Source of the DNA: Sphingosinicella sp041916975
Lineage (GTDB): Bacteria; Pseudomonadota; Alphaproteobacteria; Sphingomonadales; Sphingomonadaceae
DNA length: 64,000 nucleotides
Assembly: GCF_041916975.1 (NCBI RefSeq)
Contig: NZ_JAYRYK010000001.1
Coordinates: 3,968,001 to 4,032,000, forward strand
Reading direction: 5' to 3'
Part shown: positions 16,369 through 24,063 of the stretch, one piece after another
Numbering within the stretch: the first letter of the stretch is position 1
How the letters are laid out: every line of letters begins with the position of its first letter
The notes under the pieces: generated by a model
Told to the model about the DNA's origin: nothing
The model's input: the letters and a program-made list of their open reading frames with translations, nothing else
The model's database searches: none
Translations under genes and position numbers: made by a program

Positions 16369-17163
16369 CTAAGAAGCTTCGTCCACATCGATATCGAAGC
16401 CCGGCGGAAGGCCTGTCGGGCTTTGATCCCAGCTGCCGCGCAGGCGCGCCAGCGGGCGCATCAGCCATGGCATGTTGCGCCACATGAAGCCGGGACGGTG
16501 CGTCCAGTAGCGCGAGCGTTCGAGCCACGGGCTGTGGAAGTTCATGGCGATCGAAACGCGCTCGCCGTCGCCCTCCTGGGGCTCCACGCGGTGCGAAACC
16601 CACGAAGGCCACATCAGCATCTCGCCGTCCGAAGGCGCGTAGCGGAAGCTGCGCCGCGATGCGGACTGCAAGGTCTGCACGCCGCTCCAGAGGTCTTCGA
16701 AGACGATCGCGCCGCCTTGGTCCGCGGCCGACGGCGCGCCCGATACGTAGTAGCAGGCGGACCAGTTCCAGTTGAGCATCACGTGATCGTGTGCCTGGTT
16801 GTAGGCGCCGGGCGGATTGACGTTGGCCCAGCCGTCCATGCGCCATTGCTGCGGGGCCGGTTGCTGTTCACCCTGCCGCCACTGCGCTGTCGCGTCCGTG
16901 GCACGCGCGGCTGCCCAGCGCGTCAACATCTGCGTCGCGCGGTCCTGCCAGCCGGGCAGGTCGCGCTTCGAGTGCCAGCCGCCGATGTTGGTGCGCTTCA
17001 TGCCTTTGGAGGCGCGACGGCGTTTTTCGATCGCGGCAAGGATCTCCGCCTGCCAGTATTCGGCCTCTTCCCAGCGGAAAATCAGCAGCGGCGCTGCGAA
17101 CAGGTTGACCTGACTCGCGACGTTCGAGGCCGAACTGCGATTGATGAACTCGATACGTGTCAC
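16369..17163 (-). CDS. Putative 2OG-Fe(II) oxygenase (TIGR02466-like)
   Basis: 264 aa. The second half has the double-stranded beta-helix pattern of 2-oxoglutarate/iron oxygenases: NPPGAYNQAHDHVML with iron-ligand candidates H125 and D126/H127, then MLMWPSWVSHRVEP with H191, and ERVSIAMNFH with R202 as the 2OG-binding arginine. The N-terminal part (FAAPLLIFRW) matches the opening of the TIGR02466 family. The substrate is unknown. The gene is inverted inside the TCA block: it is convergent with sucB, with only 3 bp between the stops, and divergent from lpdA. Confidence 0.75.
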   Translation of the reverse strand: MTRIEFINRSSASNVASQVNLFAAPLLIFRWEEAEYWQAEILAAIEKRRRASKGMKRTNIGGWHSKRDLPGWQDRATQMLTRWAAARATDATAQWRQGEQQPAPQQWRMDGWANVNPPGAYNQAHDHVMLNWNWSACYYVSGAPSAADQGGAIVFEDLWSGVQTLQSASRRSFRYAPSDGEMLMWPSWVSHRVEPQEGDGERVSIAMNFHSPWLERSRYWTHRPGFMWRNMPWLMRPLARLRGSWDQSPTGLPPGFDIDVDEAS

Positions 17164-17303
17164 GCCGGCTGAACACCCCCCTTGCGACTCGATGAAATTC
17201 GTTTCGCAGGCATTATCATTTCATGTTCGCTTCTAAATCGCCACCCACTGCGGTAAGAGCGGCACGAATCCGTGACTCCCACATAGAACAGGCAAGGTTG
17301 ACG

Positions 17304-18698
17304 ATGGCTGAAGAGTTCGACGTGATCGTGATCGGTGCAGGCCCCGGCGGCTATGTCGCCGCCATTCGGGCTGCGCAGAATGGGCTCAAGGTGGCCTGTG
17401 TCGAAAGCCGCGAAACGCTGGGCGGAACCTGCCTCAACGTCGGTTGTATTCCCTCGAAGGCGCTCCTCCACGCCTCGGAACTCTATGCGCACGCGGCAGA
17501 CGGCAGCCTTGCGAAGTTCGGCGTTGAAACCGCGGGCGTGAAGCTGAACCTGAACGCCATGCTGGACGAGAAGCTCGCAGCAGTGAAGGGGCTGACCGAC
17601 GGCGTCGCCTTCCTGTTCAAGAAGAACAAGGTGACGTGGCTGAAGGGTCTTGCGCGGTTCACGGGCAAGAACAGCATCGACGTCGGCGGAACGGCGTATA
17701 CGGCGAAGTCGATCGTGATCGCGACGGGCTCCTCGGTGACGCCGCTGCCGGGTGTCGAGATCGACCAGAAGGTCGTCGTCGATTCCACGGGCGCGCTGTC
17801 GCTGCCTAAGGTGCCGAAGCACCTGGTTGTCATCGGCGGGGGCGTGATCGGTCTCGAGCTCGGCTCGGTGTGGATGCGCCTCGGCGCCAAGGTCACGGTC
17901 GTGGAATATCTCGATCAGATCCTTCCCGGCATGGACGGCGACGTGCGCAAGGACATGGCGCGCCTTCTGAAGAAGCAGGGCATGGAGTTCCGCACGGGCA
18001 CCAAGGTGACGGGCGTGAAGGTCGCCAAGGGCACAGCCGCGGTGACGGTGGAGCCTGCGGCGGGCGGCACGGCGGAAACGCTGGAAGCGGACGCAGTGCT
18101 CGTTTCCATCGGTCGCCGTCCGAACACCGAAGGCCTCGATCTCGACAAGGCGGGCGTGGCGCTGAATGCGCGCGGCCAGATCGAGGTCGGCCATAAGTTT
18201 GAAACCGCTGTAGACGGCATCTATGCGATTGGTGACGTGACGCCGGGGCCGATGCTTGCGCACAAGGCGGAAGACGAAGGCGTCGCGGTTGCGGATTTCC
18301 TGGCGGGCCGTGTCGGCTATGTGAACCACGACGTGATCCCCGCGGTCGTCTACACGATGCCGGAGGCGGCGAGCGTCGGGAAGACCGAGGACGAGCTGAA
18401 AGCGGCGGGTGTCACGGTCAAGGTCGGCAAGTTCCCGTTCGCGGGCAACAGCCGCGCCAAGACCAATCGCGACACGGACGGCTTCGTGAAGGTGATCGCA
18501 GACGCGGCCACCGACCGCGTGCTTGGCGTTCACATCGTCGGAAGCTTGGCCGGCACGATGATCGCGCAGGCCGCGCAGGCGATGGAGTTCGGGGCTTCAA
18601 GCGAGGATATCGCGCTCACCTGCCACGCACACCCGACGCATTCGGAAGCGCTGAAGGAAGCGGCGATGGCCGTGGAAGGCAAAGCTATCCACGTCTGA
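17304..18698 (+). CDS. lpdA: Dihydrolipoyl dehydrogenase (E3)
   Basis: 464 aa flavoprotein that reoxidises dihydrolipoamide with NAD for the 2-oxo acid dehydrogenase complexes. The FAD motif GAGPGG starts at residue 11, the redox-active disulfide is C43/C48 in GGTCLNVGCIPSKAL, the NAD-binding motif is VIGGGVIGLELGSV, and the C-terminal dimer interface has HAHPTHSEALKEA with the catalytic His-Glu pair. The ATG at 17304 gives the standard MAEEFDVIVIG start. The frame is open 27 codons upstream but that extension is not conserved in type. Confidence 0.97.
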   Translation: MAEEFDVIVIGAGPGGYVAAIRAAQNGLKVACVESRETLGGTCLNVGCIPSKALLHASELYAHAADGSLAKFGVETAGVKLNLNAMLDEKLAAVKGLTDGVAFLFKKNKVTWLKGLARFTGKNSIDVGGTAYTAKSIVIATGSSVTPLPGVEIDQKVVVDSTGALSLPKVPKHLVVIGGGVIGLELGSVWMRLGAKVTVVEYLDQILPGMDGDVRKDMARLLKKQGMEFRTGTKVTGVKVAKGTAAVTVEPAAGGTAETLEADAVLVSIGRRPNTEGLDLDKAGVALNARGQIEVGHKFETAVDGIYAIGDVTPGPMLAHKAEDEGVAVADFLAGRVGYVNHDVIPAVVYTMPEAASVGKTEDELKAAGVTVKVGKFPFAGNSRAKTNRDTDGFVKVIADAATDRVLGVHIVGSLAGTMIAQAAQAMEFGASSEDIALTCHAHPTHSEALKEAAMAVEGKAIHV

Positions 18699-18736
18699 TC
18701 CCGGCAGGTCTGATCCTGGTTTGACGGCGGCTCGCT

Positions 18737-19030
18737 TCAGCGCAGCGAAAGCGCTGGTTGCTTGCGGTTGTCTCGCTGCGTTTCGGCTGCGCTCCGCCAC
18801 GCATCCTTGCGGCGTTCGGCGAGGCAGATCGAATGCTCGACGCTGCCCTGCCGTTCATTGCGGCAGCTTTGTCTGACGTTTTCATCGATACGGGTGTGTA
18901 CGCCCGGGTCGGCGAGATGCGCCGTCTGATCTTTAGCGGCAGCTTTGGCCGGGAAACCGGTGAGCAGGAAAGCTGCGACCACCGGCACCAGCATCACCGT
19001 GCCAACGGTTATGCGTAGAGACTGGCTCAC
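18737..19030 (-). CDS. Small secreted protein of unknown function
   Basis: 97 aa from a GTG at 19030 preceded by GAGGACAGAGGAC. The N-terminus looks like a cleavable signal peptide (hydrophobic residues 10-26, then FPAKA-A). The mature part is short and charged with two cysteines (QSCRNERQGSVEHSICLAERR) that could form a disulfide. I do not recognise a family. The signal peptide plus paired Cys makes it more likely than chance to be a real exported protein. Confidence 0.45.
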   Translation of the reverse strand: MSQSLRITVGTVMLVPVVAAFLLTGFPAKAAAKDQTAHLADPGVHTRIDENVRQSCRNERQGSVEHSICLAERRKDAWRSAAETQRDNRKQPALSLR

Positions 19031-19108
19031 GTCCTCTGTCCTCGTCCATTCTTACCCAGCCCCTCGCGGCACGATCCCCGCATCTGCGGCCTCATACGCC
19101 AGAACAGC

Positions 19109-19126
19109 TCCGTAATATTGTACGGA
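19109..19126. promoter_or_regulatory. 18-bp inverted repeat upstream of the small secreted gene
   Basis: TCCGTA (19109-19114) and TACGGA (19121-19126) are perfect arms around ATATTG. The site lies about 80 bp upstream of the minus-strand gene starting at 19030 and downstream of sppA. TACAAT on the minus strand inside the repeat resembles a -10 box, so an operator is possible. Evidence is weak. Confidence 0.25.
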
Positions 19127-19213
19127 TTCGACAAACATCTTCCTAATATCGACGAAAATGTCACACTGTGGCACGGGGCATACAGAAGAGCCGCTGCGGC
19201 CGAGGGCTCCCGA

Positions 19214-21094
19214 TCAGTGAAACAGCCACTTCAACCACGTGGGCGGCGGTGTCTTCGCCACTGCCGACACGGGGCGCAATCCCGTGCAAGCGATGCAGCG
19301 TGCCTGCATCGAGGGGCCGGAGGCGATGGCGCTGGTTTCCGCGAGCATCGACAGGCTCCTGAACTGCTGCACGCGCGCGAGGCGCGTGAGCGCATCGGGC
19401 GGCGCGGTTTCGCCTTTGTCGCTGCTGAACAGGCTATTCAGCACTTGCAGCGGGATCGGCGGCGCGACCTCGACATCCACGGTCCGGACCTTGCCCGGCT
19501 GCAACCCGGCGCGCTTCGCAGCGGCATCGGCCGCGGCATCGAGGCCGCCGAAATGGTCGACGAGCTTCAGTTGCCGCGCCGTGCCGCCGTCCCACACGCG
19601 CCCTTGGCCGATGGCGTTGACGCGCTCGACGGGAAGTTTCCGCGCCGCGCCGACGATCCGCATGAAGCGGGCGTACATATCCTCTACCGAGGCCTGCAGC
19701 AGCGCGCCGACTTCGGGCGTGATGCCATCGAGCACGTCGGGTGCGCCCGAGAAGGGCGTGCTCTTCACGCCGTCGGCGTTGATGCCGAGTTCGGTGAGCG
19801 TGCGCTGGAAGGTCGGGATGATCGCGAACACGCCGATCGAGCCGGTGATCGTGGAGGGCTGCGCATAAATCTCGTCGGCCGCTGTCGCGATCCAGTAGCC
19901 GCCGCTCGCCGCAACTGGACCGAACGAGGCGACGACGGGCAGGCCCTGCGACTTCGCGGTCATCAACGCCTCGCGAATCTGCTCCGAGGCCGTGACCGAG
20001 CCGCCGGGGGAATCGATACGCACGACGAGCGCCTTGATGCTGTCGTCGGTCAGCGCCTCGTCGATAAGGCCTGCGATGGTCTGCCCGCCTGCCGTGCCGG
20101 ACGGCGCCTCGCCGTCGACGATCTCACCGGAGACATAGACGATACCGACGGCATCACCGCCGCCCATCGACCCTGCACCGCTATGTGCATAGTGATAGTC
20201 GGCAAGCGCGATGCCGTTGAAGCCGCCCGGCGCGCCATCGTCTCCGCTTCCCACGACCTTCGCGAGCATCTCGCCGAACGCGACGCGCGTGCCGATGTGA
20301 TCGACCATGCCGCCCTTGAGCGCGGCCTGCGCGAAGCCGCCGCCCGACGCGGAGAGCAGGCGGGGGAGGGACTGCATGTAGGTGCGGACATCGGCGCTTT
20401 TACGGCGCGTCGAGACGTCCGTCATCCAGGTTTCCCAGAGGCTGTCGACGAGCGCCTGATCGGCGGCCTTCGCCTCGGGCGAGCCTTCGGTGCGCGTGAA
20501 GGGCTCGACCGCCGACTTGAAGGTGCCCACACGGAACACGTTGACGTCGACTTTCAGCTTGTCGAGCGCGTCCTTGAAATAGAGGCCCGACCCGCCGGGG
20601 CCGGTGAGCAGCACCGCGCCGAGGGGCGCGAGCCATACCTCATCGGCGTGCGCGGCGAGGTAGTAGCCGTCGTCAAGGTAAGCGGAGGAGAAGGCGTAGA
20701 CCTTCTTGCCGCTGGTTTTGAACGCGGTGAGCGCGGAGCCGATCGACTGCAGGTTCGCAAGGCCGCCGCCCCAGAAGCCATCAAGATCGAGGACCAGCGT
20801 TTTGACACGCTTGTCCTTCGCGGCCGCGTTGATAGCGTGGATCACATCCGCAGCCTCGGTCTCGCCGGGGAGGCTGGGGCCGCCCGTCAGCATCGCGAGC
20901 GGATCGGGGTCCGTGGCCTGATCGACGACATAGCCGTCGATATTGAGCACGAGCGCGCCGCCTTCCGGCACGTTGACCGGGGCCGAACCTTGCCTGAGCG
21001 CGAGGAACGCAAACAGCAGCAGCAACAGGAAAAGGAGCGCCAGCGCATCCTTGACGCCAACCAGAAATCGCCAGAAACCGCGCAGGATCGCCAT
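19214..21094 (-). CDS. sppA: Signal peptide peptidase SppA, 67K type
   Basis: 626 aa membrane-anchored protease that degrades cleaved signal peptides at the periplasmic face of the inner membrane. One N-terminal transmembrane segment (about 16-34) precedes two tandem ClpP-like domains. The Lys/Ser dyad is split between the domains, as in E. coli: K193 in GTFKSAVEPFT and S397 in FGPVAASGGYW. Full length for the 67K class. It stands alone, with the small secreted gene downstream and the groES promoter divergent upstream. Confidence 0.95.
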   Translation of the reverse strand: MAILRGFWRFLVGVKDALALLFLLLLLFAFLALRQGSAPVNVPEGGALVLNIDGYVVDQATDPDPLAMLTGGPSLPGETEAADVIHAINAAAKDKRVKTLVLDLDGFWGGGLANLQSIGSALTAFKTSGKKVYAFSSAYLDDGYYLAAHADEVWLAPLGAVLLTGPGGSGLYFKDALDKLKVDVNVFRVGTFKSAVEPFTRTEGSPEAKAADQALVDSLWETWMTDVSTRRKSADVRTYMQSLPRLLSASGGGFAQAALKGGMVDHIGTRVAFGEMLAKVVGSGDDGAPGGFNGIALADYHYAHSGAGSMGGGDAVGIVYVSGEIVDGEAPSGTAGGQTIAGLIDEALTDDSIKALVVRIDSPGGSVTASEQIREALMTAKSQGLPVVASFGPVAASGGYWIATAADEIYAQPSTITGSIGVFAIIPTFQRTLTELGINADGVKSTPFSGAPDVLDGITPEVGALLQASVEDMYARFMRIVGAARKLPVERVNAIGQGRVWDGGTARQLKLVDHFGGLDAAADAAAKRAGLQPGKVRTVDVEVAPPIPLQVLNSLFSSDKGETAPPDALTRLARVQQFRSLSMLAETSAIASGPSMQARCIACTGLRPVSAVAKTPPPTWLKWLFH

Positions 21095-21191
21095 GGTGCT
21101 TCCTTAAATGGGCTGAGCCGGTGTAGCGGCAAGGGGCTTGAAGGCCAAGGATAGCCCCCACCGGGTTACAAAAAAATTCTCATGGCCACCG

Positions 21192-21219
21192 TTGACACCC
21201 CAGGGGGTGGGGCACATAT
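21192..21219 (+). promoter_or_regulatory. Probable sigma-70-type promoter of groESL
   Basis: TTGACA at 21192-21197 is followed after 16 bp by ACATAT (21214-21219; CATATC with a 17-bp spacer is the alternative). The CIRCE element begins 10 bp downstream, so HrcA bound there would block early transcription. A sigma-32-type site was considered, but no clear CTTG/CCCCAT pair is seen. Confidence 0.55.
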
Positions 21220-21228
21220 CCCATCGCG

Positions 21229-21255
21229 TTGGCACTCACTGCGTGTGAGTGCTAA
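21229..21255 (+). promoter_or_regulatory. CIRCE operator (HrcA-binding site)
   Basis: TTGGCACTC (21229-21237), a 9-bp spacer, then GAGTGCTAA (21247-21255). This matches the CIRCE consensus TTAGCACTC-N9-GAGTGCTAA with one substitution in the left arm. CIRCE is the binding site of the heat-shock repressor HrcA, whose folding depends on GroEL. hrcA itself is not in the window. The site lies 37 bp upstream of the groES start, in the 5' UTR. Confidence 0.95.
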
Positions 21256-21292
21256 TATCCGAATTCGAAACTTGAACGAGAGGGTGACACGA

Positions 21293-21580
21293 ATGGGCTT
21301 CCGTCCTCTGCACGATCGCGTGCTGGTCCGCCGCATCGAGGCTGACGAAAAGACCGCCGGGGGTATTATCATCCCGGATACCGCCAAGGAAAAGCCGCAG
21401 GAAGGCGAAGTCGTCGCCGCCGGCGCTGGCGCCAAGAACGAAGAGGGCAAGGTTTCGCCGCTCGACGTGAAGGCGGGTGACCGCATTCTGTTCGGCAAGT
21501 GGTCGGGCACCGAAGTCAAGGTCAACGGCGAAGACCTGCTCATCATGAAGGAAAGCGACATTCTCGGCATCGTCAGCTGA
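21293..21580 (+). CDS. groES: Co-chaperonin GroES
   Basis: 95 aa, full length. MGFRPLHDRVLVRRI at the start, the mobile loop (EADEKTAGGIIIPDTAKEKP, about residues 15-34) that docks on GroEL, and the roof and C-terminal strands ending SDILGIVS are all present. It caps the GroEL cavity. The ATG at 21293 follows a GAGAGGGTGAC ribosome site. It lies 46 bp before groEL and is under the CIRCE element. Confidence 0.98.
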   Translation: MGFRPLHDRVLVRRIEADEKTAGGIIIPDTAKEKPQEGEVVAAGAGAKNEEGKVSPLDVKAGDRILFGKWSGTEVKVNGEDLLIMKESDILGIVS

Positions 21581-21626
21581 GAACGCGCTTTTTTCGTTTC
21601 AGATCCCAGGGAAAGGGTAGTCAATC

Positions 21627-23270
21627 ATGGCAGCCAAAGACGTAAAATTCGGCCGCGACGCGCGTGAGCGCATCCTTCGCGGCGTGGATATCCTCGCCGA
21701 TGCGGTGAAGGTCACGCTGGGGCCGAAGGGCCGCAACGTCGTCATCGACAAGAGCTTCGGCGCTCCGCGCATCACCAAGGACGGTGTGACGGTCGCTAAG
21801 GAAATCGAGCTCAAGGACAAGTTCGAGAACATGGGCGCGCAGATGCTGCGCGAAGTGGCCTCGAAGACCAACGACATCGCCGGCGACGGCACGACCACCG
21901 CAACGGTGCTCGCCCAGTCGATCGTCCGTGAGGGCATGAAGTCGGTCGCGGCCGGCATGAACCCGATGGACCTGAAGCGCGGTATCGATCTCGCTGTCGG
22001 CAAGGTCATCGAGAACCTCGCTTCGCGCTCCAAGGCGGTCGCGGGCTCCGACGAGATCGCCCAGGTCGGCACGATTTCGGCGAACGGCGACACCGAAGTC
22101 GGCAAGATGATCGCGGAAGCGATGGAGAAGGTCGGCAAGGAAGGCGTGATCACCGTCGAGGAAGCCAAGGGCCTCACCAGCGAGCTGGAGACGGTCGAAG
22201 GCATGCAGTTCGACCGTGGTTACCTGTCTCCGTACTTCATCACGAACCCGGAGAAGATGCAGGTCGAACTCGACAATCCGCACATCCTGATTCACGAAAA
22301 GAAGCTTTCGAACCTTCAGGCCATGCTGCCGATCCTTGAAGCCGTGGTGCAGAGCGGTCGTCCGCTCCTCATCATCGCCGAGGACATCGAGGGTGAAGCG
22401 CTTGCGACGCTCGTCGTCAACAAGCTGCGCGGCGGCCTCAAGGTCGCGGCTGTGAAGGCGCCGGGCTTCGGCGATCGCCGCAAGGCGATGCTGGAGGACA
22501 TCGCGATCCTGACCAACGGTCAGATGATCAGCGAAGACCTTGGCATCAAGCTCGAAAACGTCACGCTCGGCATGCTTGGTCAGGCCAAGAAGGTCACGAT
22601 CGACAAGGACAACACCACGATCGTCGATGGTGCCGGTGACGGTGAGCAGATCAAGGGCCGTGTCGAGCAGATCCGTGCCCAGATCGAGACGACGACCAGC
22701 GATTACGACCGCGAGAAGCTCCAGGAGCGCCTTGCCAAGCTCGCCGGCGGCGTTGCCGTGATCAAGGTCGGTGGTGCCACCGAAGTCGAGGTGAAGGAGA
22801 AGAAGGACCGCGTCGACGACGCGCTGCACGCCACGCGCGCGGCCGTTGAAGAGGGTATCGTCCCTGGTGGCGGTACGGCGCTCCTCTACGCGACCAAGGC
22901 GATCGAAGGCCTCTCGGGTGCCAACGACGACCAGACCCGCGGCATCGACATCATCCGCCGCGCGCTGCAGGCGCCGGTTCGTCAGATCGCGCAGAATGCC
23001 GGTCATGATGGTGCCGTCATCGCGGGCAAGCTGATCGACGCCAAGGATGAGAAGCTCGGCTTCAACGCGCAGACCGACACCTACGAAGACCTGGTGAAGG
23101 CCGGTGTCGTCGATCCGACGAAGGTCGTGCGTACCGCGCTGCAGGATGCTGCGTCGGTCGCTGGCCTGCTCATCACCACCGAGGCGACGATCGCCGAGCT
23201 GCCGGAAGACAAGCCTGCGCCTGCCGGCATGCCGGGTGGCATGGGCGGCATGGGCGGCATGGACTTCTAA
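21627..23270 (+). CDS. groEL: Chaperonin GroEL
   Basis: 547 aa ATP-dependent folding chaperonin. Visible features include the ATP-binding LGPKGRNVV and GDGTTTATVLAQ loops and the apical-domain region LSPYFITN. It ends with the Gly/Met-repeat tail GGMGGMGGMDF typical of the housekeeping copy. A strong terminator follows at 23296-23330. The operon is groES-groEL only, without hrcA. Confidence 0.99.
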   Translation: MAAKDVKFGRDARERILRGVDILADAVKVTLGPKGRNVVIDKSFGAPRITKDGVTVAKEIELKDKFENMGAQMLREVASKTNDIAGDGTTTATVLAQSIVREGMKSVAAGMNPMDLKRGIDLAVGKVIENLASRSKAVAGSDEIAQVGTISANGDTEVGKMIAEAMEKVGKEGVITVEEAKGLTSELETVEGMQFDRGYLSPYFITNPEKMQVELDNPHILIHEKKLSNLQAMLPILEAVVQSGRPLLIIAEDIEGEALATLVVNKLRGGLKVAAVKAPGFGDRRKAMLEDIAILTNGQMISEDLGIKLENVTLGMLGQAKKVTIDKDNTTIVDGAGDGEQIKGRVEQIRAQIETTTSDYDREKLQERLAKLAGGVAVIKVGGATEVEVKEKKDRVDDALHATRAAVEEGIVPGGGTALLYATKAIEGLSGANDDQTRGIDIIRRALQAPVRQIAQNAGHDGAVIAGKLIDAKDEKLGFNAQTDTYEDLVKAGVVDPTKVVRTALQDAASVAGLLITTEATIAELPEDKPAPAGMPGGMGGMGGMDF

Positions 23271-23295
23271 GTCCAGCCATCCACAGTCAAAGGAA

Positions 23296-23330
23296 AGGCC
23301 GTCGGGGCGACCCGGCGGCCTTTTTCTTTT
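23296..23330 (+). terminator. Intrinsic terminator of groESL
   Basis: An 11-bp stem (AGGCCGTCGGG with CCCGGCGGCCT, one wobble pair) with a GCGA loop at 23307-23310, then a T-rich run TTTTTCTTTT at 23321-23330. It begins 26 bp after the groEL stop. Confidence 0.92.
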
Positions 23331-23366
23331 CCATCACCAATCCAAATCGATGACGGACAAAAAGAA

Positions 23367-23394
23367 ACGGGCCGCATCCGAAGATGCGGCCCGT
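23367..23394. terminator. Bidirectional terminator between groEL and the Ala-rich lipoprotein gene
   Basis: ACGGGCCGCATC (23367-23378) and GATGCGGCCCGT (23383-23394) form a perfect 12-bp stem with a CGAA loop. A T run follows on the plus strand (TTCTTTTT) and an A run precedes it (AAAAAGAA), giving a T run on the minus strand. It serves the convergent minus-strand gene ending at 23420 and backs up the groEL terminator. Confidence 0.9.
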
Positions 23395-23419
23395 TCTTTT
23401 TCCGAACTGTCAGTAAAGC

Positions 23420-23725
23420 TTACTGAGCAGCTTCTTCGGTCGTCGCAGCAGCGGCGTCCGCAGCAGCGTCGGCAGCGCCGGCAGCAGCGTCGGCGGCACC
23501 GGCAGCGGCGTCAGCAGCGCCGGCAGCGGCGTCGGCCGTCGCGTCAGCAGTCGCTTCCATCGCAGCGTCGGTCTCGGCGACAGCGGCATCAGCAGCAGCA
23601 GCAGCGTCTTCAGCCGCGGCATCCGCGGTCGCGTCGGCGGCTTCTTCGGTCTTCTCGCTGCAAGCGGCGAGGCCGAGGCCGGCGACGAGCGCGAGAGCTG
23701 CGAAACCCTTGGTAACATTGCGCAT
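23420..23725 (-). CDS. Ala/Asp-rich repetitive small lipoprotein
   Basis: 101 aa. A lipoprotein signal ends at the lipobox LGLAAC-S (Cys22). Almost all of the mature part is Ala, Asp, Glu and Thr in a seven-residue pattern (AADAAAG repeated three times, with degenerate flanks). It should form a long amphipathic or coiled helix standing off the membrane, somewhat like Lpp/alanine-zipper lipoproteins. The repeats are visible in DNA as three 21-bp copies at 23466-23528. No enzymatic residue is seen. Its own terminator lies at 23367-23394. Confidence 0.7.
   Translation of the reverse strand: MRNVTKGFAALALVAGLGLAACSEKTEEAADATADAAAEDAAAAADAAVAETDAAMEATADATADAAAGAADAAAGAADAAAGAADAAADAAAATTEEAAQ
23466..23528. 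repeat. Three tandem 21-bp repeats inside the Ala-rich lipoprotein gene
   Basis: Copies at 23466-23486, 23487-23507 and 23508-23528 share the pattern GCGTCGGCAGCGCCGGCAGC with one to three substitutions each. They encode AADAAAG units. The period is a multiple of three, so copy-number change would lengthen or shorten the helix without a frameshift. Confidence 0.8.
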
Positions 23726-24063
23726 CGACTTGTTCCCCTAGAACAGTTTGTATTGACCCTGCGCCCAATAATGGGAGCGGCGCGGATTGTCACGGAAAAC
23801 CTTGTCTGTGGGAAGAGTTTTGATGCCGCTGTGCAAAATATTTTTGTGAAGAACTTCCGCGATCCGCCGCCTGCTTCATGAGTGCGGGCTTAATGTCTTG
23901 TAAAACAATAGATATTCTTCACGGCGGCAATGCGCGCGAGGCGCCGGCCGATCCGGCCCACGTGTGGCGGACGCCGTCCGAAATGCCGCAGGTATCGGAT
24001 TCGGCAGGATAAATTCCGTATGAGAAGACTGGCCGGCGCGATTCGCGGTCGGCATCCACACCC
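23726..24063. other. 338-bp gap without a convincing gene
   Basis: Between the start of the Ala-rich lipoprotein gene (23725) and the end of mlaA (24064), both on the minus strand. It should hold the promoter of the lipoprotein gene on the minus strand and the end of the mlaA transcript. The part from 23820 to 23930 is notably A/T-rich for this genome. Short open frames exist but have no ribosome site, signal peptide or recognisable product. No tRNA-like fold was seen. Confidence 0.5.

Noticed and set aside
19118..21154. A 678-codon plus-strand frame over sppA
   Set aside because: sppA on the minus strand has its catalytic dyad, signal anchor and full length; the antisense translation is low-complexity.
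23466..23528. 21-bp repeats as a possible satellite or CRISPR
   Set aside because: They are in frame inside a lipoprotein gene with signal peptide and terminator.
23876..24061. A 61-codon minus-strand frame in the gap before mlaA
   Set aside because: No ribosome site, signal peptide or recognisable product; GC pattern does not look coding.
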